The notes: generated by a model from the letters alone, not told the origin. 64,000 nucleotides of DNA from Porphyridium purpureum (GCA_008690995.1 VRMN01000008.1:62001-126000), one strand, 5' to 3'. Shown: positions 33,520-44,572, numbered from the stretch's first letter. Numbers and translations are program-made.

Positions 33520-33957
33520 GCGACAGCATGGTCGGTGTCTTGAGCGGTAGTTTGTAACTGATAGTCGTGAACTTTGTCCTGTAATAGTACGCTCATGAGC
33601 AGACTCTGAGTAAATTTATGTTGAGAGGGCGCTCCCTTTCAGACCATGTGACGCATGTTATCCCTCCGCTGTCTTCTGTCTGCATGTTCGCTGAGCCGAA
33701 CGAAGCTTGCCTTTCTTTGCAGTCGGGCTGTTCTGGATTTTCAGTTCACGCACGCCGCACTCTCTTTCTAGTGCGCAATCAAGTACTAATGTACGCACAT
33801 CGCGCAAAGGCTGCAAGGCATAACATGAGGAAGGACCGCCAAATTCTTCTTTAAACAGACAAATTTATTCCTTTTGGCAAGGTTGCAGCTTTGCACGCCT
33901 GGTCCACGCTCATATCACGAATTCCTGAGCCACTATGACACGCGCCGCAAGTCCAGT
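33520..33957. other. Convergent spacer, kinase / CHMP1
   Basis: 438 bp of 3' flanks. AATAAA on the minus strand at about 33868-33873 may serve CHMP1. No gene is seen. Confidence 0.45.
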
Positions 33958-34638
33958 TTACTTCTGTGTGGACAACGCCTGGAGCCTTGCCTCGAGACTG
34001 GTGTCCTCGGCGGATGAGGCTTGCGCCGTTGCTTGAGCGGGGGTGCCGTATTTGGTGCCGTCAAACAGCATGTTCTGATATTCGAGCGCGTTCGCAGTGC
34101 CCACCTGTTTCAGAAGGTCGTCCACCTGGTTTTGCGGGGTCGACATGGCTGTGGTGTCACTGATCGCGCCGTCCATATACTTTGCCGTCATATCGAGGTC
34201 TTCGAACTGCTTTTCAAATGTGTCCATGGTCCTAGCAATCTTTTCCACATCCATCGCTTCCAAAGCGCCGCCCAGTGCCAACGTGACGTCTGACATCTGC
34301 CCAGTGACCTGCTGCATCTTCATTTGTCCGTCCAGCTTTGATGCCACTGCATCCAGGCGACTGGCCAGCTTGAGGTACGTGAGCGCCTGATTCTCCTGCC
34401 GAATGGCGTTCTCTGCAAAAATGCGCGCGCCCTCCACGTTCTGCTTGGCCATTGCGTCGCGGCACTTTTTCTTCTCCTTCTCCACATCCTTCTCCGCCTT
34501 CTGCGACATGCGCGCCAGCTGCTTTGCAGTGAAACGCATGTTGAACACCGTATCCTCTAGCGACGGCGCCGGCTTGGCCTTGGCCGCAGACGCAGCCGGC
34601 GCCGGTGCTTCCTTCTTGCTCTTCCCGAACAACCCCAT
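33958..34638 (-). CDS. CHMP1: ESCRT-III subunit CHMP1/Did2 (Vps46)
   Basis: Late ESCRT-III protein that recruits the VPS4 ATPase during endosomal sorting, abscission and, in plants, plastid-linked autophagy. The 226-residue protein starts MGLFGKSKK. It has the basic first helices (VFNMRFTAKQLARMSQKAEKDVEKEKKKCRDAM) and ENAIRQENQALTYLKLASRLDAV. The CHMP1 signature MSDVTLALGGALEAMDVEKIARTMDTFEKQFEDLD follows. It ends with an MIT-interacting motif, EARLQALSTQK. The ATG at 34638 is favoured over upstream in-frame codons because the MGLFGK start is typical of the family. Confidence 0.94.
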   Translation of the reverse strand: MGLFGKSKKEAPAPAASAAKAKPAPSLEDTVFNMRFTAKQLARMSQKAEKDVEKEKKKCRDAMAKQNVEGARIFAENAIRQENQALTYLKLASRLDAVASKLDGQMKMQQVTGQMSDVTLALGGALEAMDVEKIARTMDTFEKQFEDLDMTAKYMDGAISDTTAMSTPQNQVDDLLKQVGTANALEYQNMLFDGTKYGTPAQATAQASSAEDTSLEARLQALSTQK

Positions 34639-36652
34639 CCTCTCTATGCAACGCCACTGCTGTTCTCCTCCCGCCTCCCTCACCTCCACCCCTTCCTTCA
34701 CACCAATCCCACTCTCCACTCACCACTCTTCTTCTCACACACACCTCTTCTCCACCTCCTTCCTACAAGAGTTTCCCCCCTCTCCTTTCCCGTTCTTGCC
34801 GTTCGCTCTTTCTGCCTGCGCAGTCTTCCTATCTAGATGATCTCTTTTCCTGTATGCACGCGCACCGATTTCGGTCGAAACCGGTAGTGGTTGGGTGTCG
34901 CTGCTGGTGTGAAGGATTCGTGTCGTTGACCCACTCGCGTCAGAAAGATAATCGCACACACGGACGCTATTTTGGAGTCGATAAGGAAGAACGACATAGA
35001 CGCAGACACTTGCACACGGGCAAGTGACCGCGATGCTGGGCATGGCGTGAGCGGCACGACACGCATCGAACACAACGGGATGGCTTTCGAGCTTCAGAGT
35101 TCAGTGGGGACTTGCGGTGATCGAGCAGCGCTGGCGGTGCGCCGAAGCGAGCCGGTCGGGCGAGCGGTTTGAAGCCTCATTTTCTCCTCGCAATCGGGGT
35201 CATGGTTTGCGCGCTGCGGCCGTCGACGTCGACGCAGCGCGGCTTTAGAAAATGCGTTCAGGTCCTCTGTCCGGCACGCTCCGTTTAGTTTCTGGATAAG
35301 GGGGAACAGGTGTGTCTGATCAAGTGGGTTGCTCGGGGCCATCTACGCTTGTCTCAAGTCCGGCTAGGTTGACCTGTTTGTGCCTGAGTGAAACGCGTGA
35401 GGATTCACATTCTTTCAGCGGTCTTTCGACCCTCACAGCTCTTGTCTTCAGTCCAGCGGTTAGCTGTCCCTTCTCGTTGATGCGGCATACGACCGCCGAA
35501 GCCTCAAATGCTCAACGCACGAAAGTCCACGACCGGCATGCACGCAAAATCAAGTGAAGGCCTCCTCCCCTTCCGCTCAACCCTTCTGGGAATAGTCAAA
35601 CTCTGCCTCCTTCTTCACGGGCGCCTACTCGCATCCTTCTTTCCCTTCGCCTTGTCACAAGAATATCCGGCACATCACACTTCTGTGCTGGCTTAACACT
35701 CACGCACGCACGATTCTATGCGTGGTGCAGTACATCTTTTTCAAATTCTCGGGCTGCGCAGTCGGGTCAATCTCATCACTGCGGCAGCTCAGCGGACGCC
35801 GCCATGTTCCGACGCCAATAAGTATTGGTCTCTTGACACACTCGACCATGGATCAGCCCGTCTGCATCTAGCTCGAGGCCTGCAACACGTATCCACCGCC
35901 ACGCCCCTTTTGAGAAAAAAGAAGGGTGAGAGAGGTACAGTGTAGATGTACAGTGTAGGTGTACTGTGGGTGTACAGCGAATGTGAACGCGATCAAAGTT
36001 GTAAGAAGTGGAACAAAGAGGCTGGCGTCCGCGCGTGTATGGAAGACAAAAAGTGTGAAAAGGTGAAGGAGCCGGTTGTACATGCGAGCGCTGTGAGAAA
36101 CGGCGCGCGGAAGGGGGTCGCCGCATTGCAGATTGGTGCGGGGTGGTCGGTTGGACGAGGCTGTGATGAGCGCAGGGCACCGTGAAGAGCTTGTGTTTGC
36201 GTCGGATTGTGTGCGCGTGCGTGGGTGGGTGGGTGGGAGGGTCTTGCGTGGGAGTTTTCGTGAATGGGAGCGGAAGGCATCGGTGGCAGTGGGGTGGTGA
36301 GGCGTCGGTCTGTGCGGGCGCTGCGAACGGCCTGTTGACGTAAATGATGGGCGTTGCTGATTGGTACACGCATGGATCGACACACGATGGATTGCGTATG
36401 CTGCATGTGCACATGGACATGCGCTTGGTCTGTAGATGTGGGAGTGCGCCCGCGAAAAAGTGGCGCGTTCGGGTTATTGCGCAGGACGCGACCGCCATGC
36501 GGCTTGCGCAGAAGTGGATGCACACATATGAACACTTTAGGATCGGCCCCTGGCCGCGAATTTATCGCCCGCTTTTGTTGCGCGCGGCGTCTCCTGTTGA
36601 GAGACCGCTCGATGCCGAGTGCCCCATTGCCGATACCGCGCGCACTGCCAGT
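34639..36652. promoter_or_regulatory. 2 kb divergent region, CHMP1 / carrier, with GTAC array
   Basis: No gene is recognised. Next to CHMP1 the + strand is CT-rich (34650-34800). A four-member GTAC array has cores at 35935, 35948, 35961 and 35972 (spacing 13, 13, 11). Its first two copies read GAGGTACAGTG and TGTACAGTG. The + strand further right has GGGTGGGTGGG repeats near 36220-36240. Long minus-strand frames here are Pro/His/Ser-rich and look non-coding. Confidence 0.5.
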
Positions 36653-37788
36653 ATGCCGGACCCAGATTCTGGCAAATCGTACTGGCGCGAAATGTTCAGC
36701 CAGTTTGCAGCGGGCGCTTTCTCCGGCTTTGCGATCACAGTGCTGTTCAACCCATTGGACGTCATCAAGACGAGGTATGTTTGCTCGGTTCTTGGGTTCT
36801 GCTGCTCAAACCTTGATGCTCAGAAGGTTTTCCCAACGTTCCTTCCCATTTTCAAACCCTTTGTTGCGCACGCATGTGGACGCTCTGAGCCAACCATGGG
36901 ACACTTTTCTGACTCGTTTCTCCTCCTTTTTCGTTTGTTCTCTGCTTGACTGCATGAGTATGATGCTTCTTGTCTGTTCGTTTTTGATTTCATTCGGCAC
37001 ACAGGATCCAAGTACAGAGCAAGCGGCCCGAGCCCGGTGCCCCGCGGACAACGATGCAAGTCATTGCCCACCTTTATCGGACAGAGGGTGGCGCAGGCTT
37101 CTACAAAGGGCTGAATGCGAGCTTATGGGCACTGGTACCGACCTGGGCGGTTTACTGGTTCTCGTACGAGCGCTTCAAATCCACTCTGGGACCAAATCTG
37201 GGCGTGGAGTCTGTACACGTGAATAATATGCTCGCCGCAGTCGGAGCCGGTACTGTGACTACCTTTATGACATCACCGTTCTGGATCGTCAAGACACGGA
37301 TGCAGGTCGAACTTGCTCTGGGTGAGAACCGGGAGTATCCCACACTTTTCAAGTCGTTGCGGAAGATCGTGAGTGAGGAGAGCGTCTGGGCGCTGTATCG
37401 CGGCCTTGTTCCTTCGCTGTTGGGTCTCTTGCACGTCGGCATTCAGTTTCCTGTGTACGAGGAGATGAAGCGTTGGCTTGCGATTCAAAACCCGGACTCC
37501 CATTTTCTCAATGTTATGGCGGCAAGCTCGTGCTCAAAAGTAATCGCCACCGTGATTGCCTATCCACACGAGGTACTTCGTTCGAGACTCCAGGCCAGCA
37601 GCTCACCGATGAAAGGCATCCGCTCCGACTTTTCTCGGATGCTAGTCATATGCAAAGACATATACTGCATGTTTGGACCCAGCGGTTTCTACAATGGGTT
37701 GTTTGCGAATCTCATTCGCACGATCCCTGCGACATGCTTGACCTTTTGTACATATGAGTTCGCGCGGAAGTATTTGGCAATACCATGA
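36653..37788 (+). CDS. Mitochondrial carrier (SLC25), NAD/folate/pyrimidine-nucleotide type, two exons
   Basis: Six-helix inner-membrane carrier of 301 residues. Exon 1 is 36653-36774 and exon 2 is 37005-37788. The three repeat signatures are NPLDVIKTR(IQ), SPFWIVKTRMQ and AYPHEVLRSRLQ. A tryptophan in the second signature (P-F-W) is typical of the NAD+, folate/FAD and pyrimidine-nucleotide carriers. The splice rebuilds KTRIQVQS exactly within the first signature. The chosen ATG gives the usual length of about 300; the frame is open to 36344 but that part does not look like carrier sequence. Confidence 0.9.
36775..37004 (+). other. Intron of the SLC25 carrier gene (230 bp)
   Basis: GTATGT donor, T-rich 3' half and CACACAG acceptor. 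It splits the Arg codon of the first carrier signature (phase 2). Confidence 0.92.
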
Positions 37789-37944
37789 AGCTCTTGCACG
37801 CCCTAAAAGAGCAAGGTGGGCCCCTCGCGATCGGGTATTCTTTGTAAATACAGGAAGAGATCACGAAAAAGACAAGCGATTTACTCTACGAACGAGATGA
37901 GGCGAAGTACAAAGGAGAGTGCGACCGCGTCTTCTGACACGCCT

Positions 37945-39051
37945 CTACAAGAGCATCTCTTGCAGCAGCCAAAAGCCATCAACTTCATCACTTTCCTCGT
38001 CCTTCTGTACGGCTACAAAATGAAGACCATTCAGGTCATTCTTACGACGCTCGAATTCGCGCGCTTCGTCGACAATGCTCGGCACCACACGCCCGAACAA
38101 ATAGCTTGTGTCGAGGTCACACTGAACCAGAATCTCCCGCTTCTTCATATCTGCCGAAATGCACGACAGTTCGAGACCGCTCATCCATGCGGCGATCGGT
38201 GTGGCGCGCTTCGAGTAGATGACGAGACCTGGGATAAGCTCGTCATCTTTCAGCTCGCTGTCAACAGGGCACAACTCTCCAAAGTCGAGCTCCAGCTTGC
38301 TAAACTCTTTCAGTAGCGCATAAGGCAGTTGCACAAATGCGTAGCGTTCACCCCGAAGTGCGTCCGGGAGCTTTTCAGAAATGCTAACGTTCAGCTGCAT
38401 GTCTGGCCGCAGAGACTCCCGATAGCCGGGCATAGCAGGGTACACGTTTTTATCGCGATGTCGCTGCAACGCAAACAAGGAGTACGTCCGGCGCGACGGC
38501 TTGACGACCACGTCAAACTCAGACAGGGCGATGCTGATCATGTTTCTCATAGCGCCGCGGAAAAAGCGGATCACTTTAGGCTTGGTCTGTGCGCGTTCAA
38601 TGACGGCAGCCACCCGCTTGCGCAGCTCGGTAGAGTTGACGCTCGAGCTCGGCACTTGCTCGACATGCTCCAGGACTCCATCCTTGTCTGTAATCAGCAG
38701 CTCCCAAATCTTCTTCCCATCCTCGCCCAGCACAGGCCGCGAGTAAAAGTCGAGTTCCCACGTCTCACTTGGCTTTGGCAGTTCGACGAGCGGGGACGAA
38801 GATCCCGCCGGAGACCCGGCCACCTGGTCCGACCTGCTCTTCTTCCTCTGCGTCCTTGACGTCACACGCCCATTATTGCAGTTCCGCCATCGCCCAACTC
38901 CGTGTCGCATTCGCCCATTGGCGAACACCTGCTGCTCTGCAGATCCCTCCACAGAACGCATCACCGCGCGCTGCGTGCATAACGCGGCGCATCGCGACGC
39001 CGTCCCCGCGTCCCGCGACGACACGCCAACCACAAACCCAATCGCTTCCAT
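37945..39051 (-). CDS. Tab2/ATAB2-like plastid psaB translation factor
   Basis: Tab2 proteins bind psaB mRNA and are needed for photosystem I reaction-centre synthesis. The 368-residue protein has a presequence of about 90 residues, then the conserved ETWELDFYSRPVLGEDGKKIWELLITD. Further landmarks are KVIRFFRGAMRNMISIAL, VKPSRRTYSLFALQRHRDKNVYPAMPGY, ALRGERYAFVQLP, RATPIAAWMSGLEL, and the end LNGLHFVAVQKDEESDEVDGFWLLQ. The ATG at 39051 starts a plausible transit peptide. It shares a 362 bp divergent region with the PebB gene. Confidence 0.9.
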   Translation of the reverse strand: MEAIGFVVGVSSRDAGTASRCAALCTQRAVMRSVEGSAEQQVFANGRMRHGVGRWRNCNNGRVTSRTQRKKSRSDQVAGSPAGSSSPLVELPKPSETWELDFYSRPVLGEDGKKIWELLITDKDGVLEHVEQVPSSSVNSTELRKRVAAVIERAQTKPKVIRFFRGAMRNMISIALSEFDVVVKPSRRTYSLFALQRHRDKNVYPAMPGYRESLRPDMQLNVSISEKLPDALRGERYAFVQLPYALLKEFSKLELDFGELCPVDSELKDDELIPGLVIYSKRATPIAAWMSGLELSCISADMKKREILVQCDLDTSYLFGRVVPSIVDEAREFERRKNDLNGLHFVAVQKDEESDEVDGFWLLQEMLL

Positions 39052-39413
39052 CTTCTTCTTCCTAGCCTCTGCACAACCCGTGCCCCCCACCTCCAAGCCA
39101 ATCGGCCGGAGCTCACCAGTCTGAACTGTACTCTGAGTACACTAGAGGTACAGATTAAGTACATTAAATTACTGTACCTCCATTAATTAACTTCTCGGAG
39201 ATTTTTTCCCGCTGCGGGGTTTTTTTTTCAGCCTTTTTTCTCGCGGAGGCCGACGTTCGAGAGTGTGAGCTCGGCAGTGAAGGGAGCGAGAGAGAGCGAG
39301 AGAGAAAGGTGAAGGGAGAGACTGACCGCTGGCATCGTGGGTGGCTTCGTTCTTGCGTTAGATTGGAGCCAGTGCTGGAGTCAAGCGTGAACGGTCTTGT
39401 GAATGACATTGGC
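39052..39413. promoter_or_regulatory. Divergent promoter, Tab2 / PebB, five phased GTAC cores
   Basis: GTAC cores at 39128, 39137, 39148, 39159 and 39174 (spacing 9, 11, 11, 15) within 50 bp. The copies at 39145 (+) and 39172-39182 (-) both read GAGGTACAG. This is the densest array in the window. It lies 77 bp before the Tab2 ATG and about 240 bp before the PebB ATG. An E2F-like TTTCCCGC sits at 39205-39212, then a T-run and a GAGAGA stretch. Confidence 0.55.
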
Positions 39414-40391
39414 ATGATGCCGTGCTTTGTGTTCACGCCGTTGTGGTTGTCGAGGACGGCGCCTTGCGCTGCCGGCGCGCAGCGGGTGACGGCTGAGCGC
39501 CCGGGATTCTGCGTGCATCGCGGCCAGGCGGCGTGTGGAAGGCATGGAAGGGCGCTGCGTGTGCGGATGAGTGTGGATGCAAAAGAGCAGGACGAGAAAG
39601 TGCAACAGGCCGCGCCGGCGAACTCGAACGACATCTACAGCAAGTTTTGGGAGCATGCGGACGCCACCATGAAGCAGCGGCTTGGGTCGGAGCTCAAAGA
39701 CTATCCGATTCCAGAAGGCTTTGAGTGGAAAGAGGCCATCACGGGCAAGGGTCAACGCACGCAGTGGGTGACCACCAAGAGTTACGCGTATCAGACGCCC
39801 AAGCTGCGGCAGATTCGTGCTGCGCACGTGCAGGGCGGCAAGGCGCTGCAAGTGCTTAATTACGTCATTTTCCCGCATATGAACTACGATGTGCCATTTT
39901 TTGGCGCCGATCTTGTCACGCTGCCGGGCGGGCACCTGATTGCGCTTGACATGCAGCCGCTTTTCCATACGGACGAGTACCGCGAAAAGTACTCGAAACC
40001 GCTCATGGAAACCTTCCAAAAGTACAAGGCGCAACTTGAATGGGGTGGCGATTTCCCCGAGGAAGCCGCGCAGTACTTCTCACCCTGCTTCCTGTGGACA
40101 AGGCCGGGCGACAACGAGACCGTCGACACAGTTGTGTTTGACGCATTCAAGGACTATCTCAACATTTACTTGGACATTGTTCAGAACGCGCCAAAGATCA
40201 CAGACCCAGTGGAGCTTGACAAGATTCGCGAGCGCCAAATATCCTACCTCAAGTACCGAGCCGAAAAAGATCCGGCTCGCGGCATGTTTTTGCGCTTCTA
40301 TGGTGAGCAATGGACCGAGGAATACATTCACGGCTTTCTATTTGATCTAGAGGAGAAAATGGCCAAGGGAGAGTACACGTTGCCAGTCTAG
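39414..40391 (+). CDS. pebB: Phycoerythrobilin:ferredoxin oxidoreductase, plastid
   Basis: Ferredoxin-dependent bilin reductase converting 15,16-dihydrobiliverdin to phycoerythrobilin, the phycoerythrin chromophore. The 325-residue protein has a presequence to about residue 55 (ending near RVRMSVDAK). It continues with [75 protein letters not shown], and [44 protein letters not shown] and FSPCFLWTR fit PebB better than PebA or PcyA. The start at 39414 (MMPCFVFT) follows a GTG-only upstream extension. Confidence 0.93.
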   Translation: MMPCFVFTPLWLSRTAPCAAGAQRVTAERPGFCVHRGQAACGRHGRALRVRMSVDAKEQDEKVQQAAPANSNDIYSKFWEHADATMKQRLGSELKDYPIPEGFEWKEAITGKGQRTQWVTTKSYAYQTPKLRQIRAAHVQGGKALQVLNYVIFPHMNYDVPFFGADLVTLPGGHLIALDMQPLFHTDEYREKYSKPLMETFQKYKAQLEWGGDFPEEAAQYFSPCFLWTRPGDNETVDTVVFDAFKDYLNIYLDIVQNAPKITDPVELDKIRERQISYLKYRAEKDPARGMFLRFYGEQWTEEYIHGFLFDLEEKMAKGEYTLPV

Positions 40392-40526
40392 ATAAGGAAG
40401 TATCGATCTCGGTGCGGGCATCGTCTTTGTCACTCGTGATACAACAGGCAGGAGGAAAAAAAAAGTTGATTCGTGGAATTTCGTTGACGAATACGCTACG
40501 AAGCACCACTCAAAAATTGCTTGTCG

Positions 40527-41248
40527 TCATCTCTTAATAGCGATGCCCATGTTATTTGCCTGGCCCACAATCATTTTGCACAGGCCTCGGAGTGGCATGT
40601 GCTTCAGTCGGACATCGTGTTCCTTTTTGTACTTGGCAATTTCGTACACCATTTTGAGGGGCAGCTGTGAAGACCGAGGAGCAAGTGCAATCATGAAGGG
40701 GAAAAATACCAGACAAGCAATGAGTTAGCACATGCGTCTCTTTCGACATGCGATCTACACTGGAGAGCCTGGGAAAAGCCAGTCCATACAAGTTACAGAT
40801 AAAGGATTAACATACCGTCCCCACAATCTCTTTGCCTGGCTTGTTCGCACCCTTATCCACGCCAGCACATCCTTTGATGAAGTGTGATGTCTGTCATGCG
40901 CAGCGTTAAGAAAGGAAAGCAGAAAGAAAGAGGTTCGAGTCAGATACCGAACTGGTCACGCTGCGACAAAGGCACAGAGCTGCAATCCCTGCATACACAC
41001 ACCACTTCCATTCAACTTACCGGGGGCGTAAAGACGCGGAACTCATAAGTGCGATCTGTATACGCATAAATCTTCGTCGTGAGCGGGATCCCGTCCTTGA
41101 CATCCTTGACCCTGTCGTTGAACTCTTTGCAAAACTGCATGATGGGTAAACCCAGCTGCCCCAAGCGCGGGCCAACCGGAGGAGATGGTGCGGCCTTTCC
41201 GGCGGGCACCACGAACTTTAGCACCATCTTGATCGTCTTGTCCGTCAT
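40527..41248 (-). CDS. MRPL11: Ribosomal protein uL11, mitochondrial type, three exons
   Basis: Forms the GTPase-associated centre of the large subunit with L10/L7. Exons on the minus strand: 41248-41021, 40890-40816 and 40664-40527, giving 146 residues, all phase 0. Exon 1 codes KFVVPAGKAAPSPPVGPRLGQLGLPIMQFCKEFND to FRVFTPP. Exon 2 codes TSHFIKGCAGVDKGANKPGKEIVGT. Exon 3 codes LPLKMVYEIAKYKKEHDVRLKHMPLRGLCKMIVGQANNMGIAIKR. There is no long presequence. The bacterial-type sequence without plastid-like extension favours mitochondria; a plastid role is not excluded. Confidence 0.92.
40665..40815 (-). other. Intron 2 of uL11m (151 bp)
   Basis: Minus-strand donor GTATGT and acceptor TTCACAG. 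Phase 0, between VGT and LPLK. Confidence 0.88.
40891..41020 (-). other. Intron 1 of uL11m (130 bp)
   Basis: Minus-strand donor GTAAGT and acceptor ATGACAG. Phase 0, between FTPP and TSHF. Confidence 0.88.
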
Positions 41249-41466
41249 TGCATCGGCGCCCTTTCTTCCCCGCTCCAGTTCCGCTTCTGTACCTCTACGT
41301 CTAGCTTTCCGGTTTGTCCAACTTTATCATCAAAATCGGGGATTTCACTGCGAAATCTGCACCTCACAGAGCTGGCATGAGGTGAAGACGGAACACGTCT
41401 GTGCACATGTTTGCGACGCTCATTGGTTCTCTCACGAGACAGACGCAGTACAAAGGACACGTTTAC

Positions 41467-42516
41467 TCACACGCGTGACCCTTGATGCAGCACGTGCTGC
41501 AGCAAATGCGCATGTGCGTCCGGCACACTGCGGAACGTGGGGAAATAGTTAACGTCAAGAACTGCGTATCGACCTGTGCGTTCATCCTTTGCAATGTCAA
41601 TGCCCAGAAGACTGAGCTTTGAATGCGCCTGGATGCGCATAACAAGGTCCTGTATAATCTGCATGGATGGCACCTCGAGTGAAGCAGGCCTACCTGCGTT
41701 CGCAATGTGGTCGCCAAATTCCTCGATGGAGGGATGCGCGTTGAGTGTTTCTTTCTGGTCCTGACTGTTGATCACGAAAACCGCGGGCCAACTATGAGCT
41801 TCCAAAGTAAAGGAGCGACGCGGTTCAACGTGATACACGCGTTCACCAATGCTGTACACCTTGAAGACGACGCTCGAGTGAGGAACCCAATCCTGCAGCA
41901 CTATACCGTCGCCAAATGCGCTGCGACGTATGCCGTCATTGTCCCTAGTGCGTATGTGCTCTCGCGCAACTTTGACGAGACCCTCGATATCGCTCACCAC
42001 GCGGATCAAGTGCGACCACGAGGTACCGCACGCGACACGCGTTTTCACCGTCACAGGAAACGAGACATTTTCTATTTGCATGCGGCGCGCTATCTGCTCT
42101 GCCGACTCTGTTCGCGCATCCACAGCCATCCAAGGAACACGCTGCAATGCGGGAGGTTCCACACCTGCTGCAAGTGCCGTGTCCAACATAGTGTACATGC
42201 GCTGCCTATCGATCATATCCTCGACTGCAGATATCGCGTCCACGACCACGTCACATTGGTCCAGCGCCGCGCGAAAGACGCGCACGCGTTGCTCCGCGGC
42301 CACGTCGCCCAGTTGCGCGGCAACCAAATCGTCCGTCCGCTTGTGCACACAGAACGTTCGATGCGCATGCACGTCGTCAGCTTTCCTCCACTGCTCCAAG
42401 TCGACCAAGCGAATACTCTGCTGCTCGCAAACTTTGGACATGTCCTCGAAGAAAGTCCGCTGCTTCTTTGCGTTGCTCGAGTAGCAGAGAACTATGGTTT
42501 CTGCGTCTGGCGTCAT
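41467..42516 (-). CDS. Inositol-tetrakisphosphate 1-kinase (ITPK) family
   Basis: ATP-grasp kinase of inositol phosphates, part of the route to InsP6 and pyrophosphates. The 349-residue protein has VVVDAISAVEDMIDRQRMYTMLD, the ATP-grasp lysine region FPVTVKTRVACGTSWSHLI, VLQDWVPHSSVVFKVYSIGERVYHVEPRRS, and LLGIDIAKDERTGRYAVLDVNYFPTFRSV. The last matches the ITPK metal-binding end (GIDII..GQHAVIDINAFPGY). The first in-frame ATG is 42516. The order of domains matches ITPK1; substrate position specificity cannot be read from sequence. Confidence 0.88.
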   Translation of the reverse strand: MTPDAETIVLCYSSNAKKQRTFFEDMSKVCEQQSIRLVDLEQWRKADDVHAHRTFCVHKRTDDLVAAQLGDVAAEQRVRVFRAALDQCDVVVDAISAVEDMIDRQRMYTMLDTALAAGVEPPALQRVPWMAVDARTESAEQIARRMQIENVSFPVTVKTRVACGTSWSHLIRVVSDIEGLVKVAREHIRTRDNDGIRRSAFGDGIVLQDWVPHSSVVFKVYSIGERVYHVEPRRSFTLEAHSWPAVFVINSQDQKETLNAHPSIEEFGDHIANAGRPASLEVPSMQIIQDLVMRIQAHSKLSLLGIDIAKDERTGRYAVLDVNYFPTFRSVPDAHAHLLQHVLHQGSRV

Positions 42517-43192
42517 TTCGTCGAGGCTCAGCCGGTCCCGCAAGTTCTCGGGTTAACTTGGGATAACAAGGCGACCCGAAGAAGTAATGCGTCGCCGCGC
42601 TGTTATGCCTGCGCACTCAGCAGTCCAGGCTGTATTCTTTTTACGCATCAACCCTTCATCGCATCCATCCGTTCCACGATGCAGTGCGCTAATGCAAGGG
42701 TTGAGCCTGCTTCACAAATAGCGAACTGTACCGCTGTTCCTTCAACCAAGACCGGGACCGGCACTGAGCTCGTCGGCAACGACAGCACCAGACGTCAGGC
42801 GCCTCGACTTTGGTTTCTCTCATACATGTGGAGAGCCGCGCACGTGCCGATATGGTTGGGTGTACGATGGCGGCAGCCCCTGGTGGCTTGTCGTGGACGC
42901 GTCATATTGTGTCATAGTCTGTCGCAATGGCACGAAACGCCGACCGCGGTCATTGCGCCACGTGAGATGGAGTGACGCAAGTGTCACCCGTGGATAGGGC
43001 CGTTTCGTGGGGTGCAAGCTGGTGTGGGGCGAGACTGCGACGGGACACACGCCGGCGCACGAGTCTGGACGACAAGGTGAACGGCATGCATTCGTGATTG
43101 AGGGCGGTGCACAAGCGCGACTTTCCAGACGGCCGTTGGTCTCGGGCGGCCTTTGCTGCTGGTCTGCGAGTCAGCTCGAGAGCGCGCTACGA

Positions 43193-43228
43193 CGTGCCGT
43201 GCGTGCCGTGCGTGCCGTGCGTGCCGTC
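43193..43228 (+). repeat. 9 bp tandem repeat (CGTGCCGTG)
   Basis: Four head-to-tail copies, the last diverged, in an intergenic region just left of a GTAC cluster. Confidence 0.75.
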
Positions 43229-43293
43229 GGCGTCGTCAGGTCGTGCGGACGCACGGACGGGCAGACAGTCGCGAACGAGTTTGGGCCGCAAAC

Positions 43294-43346
43294 TGTACCT
43301 CTAACTGTACACGTTCGAAGCGTCGAAATTGCTGGGAGGTACAGTG
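43294..43346. promoter_or_regulatory. GTAC cluster, ITPK / secreted-protein intergenic region
   Basis: GTAC cores at 43297, 43309 and 43339 (spacing 12, 30). The first reads GAGGTACAGTTTG on the minus strand and the third GAGGTACAGTGTT on the plus strand. It lies about 780 bp before the ITPK ATG and 1.4 kb before the secreted-protein ATG. Confidence 0.45.
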
Positions 43347-44572
43347 TTTACACCCTCCCCGCTACTTCCAGTCCGCGTCTACTTCACCGCGTGGATTGTG
43401 ACGGTGGCATAAAGCGTTTGTGGGAACGATGTACATGTATGAAGGATGCCAGTCTGGGAGTGTCATCCCCCTTGCGGTCTGAACGTGGTTATCGACACAC
43501 AAATCTAAACACGTATACGCACAAAATCTTGTTCGTAGACGTCTACGAGCCCCGAAGTCGCCTGAAGAATGTGGCACTCTGCTTGATCCTCATTTGAGTC
43601 GCAAATGGTGTGCCACGGTGTCAGCCAGCACGATTTATGCGTGTTTTTGATACACAGCGGCGCGGTACTGATGTAACGCGAGCATGCCGGGGCGTATTGG
43701 TGGAAGGAATGTCTAGAGGCAGCGCCGGTTCCACGCTGCCGTCTGGCGCATCGTCATGTCGTATACATAGACCGAACCCGTTTGTATGCGAGAAATACGG
43801 ACACGCTGTCGCTGAATAACATGTCATGTCAATATACAACGCGTCGCGCGTACTCCTCGGTGAATGTTGGCACGTCGCAGGTGACTTTGCGACGCTCGTT
43901 CAAACGTATCGGGTCGTGGAATAATAAGGCAACAAAAGGTGCCATGTGCCTGTTTGATTCCATGCGCTGTGATAATCAATCAACAACGGTCTTGCATCAC
44001 GCACACGCAGCTGAATTGTGCGTTGGACACCAAGCGCAGACACTCGGTTCCACGCGCTGTGGCACGAAGCATCAAATTCAAGCTTAGGAGTCTGATTCAT
44101 GAAGCTCACATGTGCTGCGTCCAAGTGTGGCGTGTCTTATGTGCCAGATATTCCGTCTTAGATATTATGGGCACGCTGCGGATTGCTTGGCTGCTTTCCT
44201 TTCGCCAACATTTCGAGCTGCGGAACCATGCACCACAATGCGACGGAAGGTGCCATCGATCTGTGTAGCTTTCCGATCGATCCCACACGGTATCCCCTGT
44301 CGTGCAGATGTCCAGAGTAGAGCTGTGAACAAGTATTTCTATGATGGCACGCGCAAAAAAGAACTTCCACACCGAAGCACATGATGGGGTCAGCGCGCAT
44401 CGGCGACGTGTAGCATGCTCGCAAGAAGAGTGCAGGCCGCGCTCCACACGGGCGCACCGCGTGCGTTGAGACTCGCATGACACCGCGGTGTGTGGTGGCC
44501 TCGCAAGCAAAATGCAATAACAACTCGACAACCATCTTTCCGCATCGGGCGACGATGAGTGCAGACATCGTC

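Noticed and set aside
35776-36525. 249-codon frame on the minus strand
   Set aside because: Pro/His/Thr-rich, crosses the GTAC array, no family resemblance; probably antisense of a promoter region.
39128-39177. GTAC array as a copper-response element of the SBP/CRR1 type
   Set aside because: The core matches, but SBP-box factors are known from green plants only and no gene here points to copper control; kept as a comparison, not a claim.
43007-43597. 196-codon frame on the + strand
   Set aside because: No ATG start, and it runs through a tandem repeat and a GTAC array.
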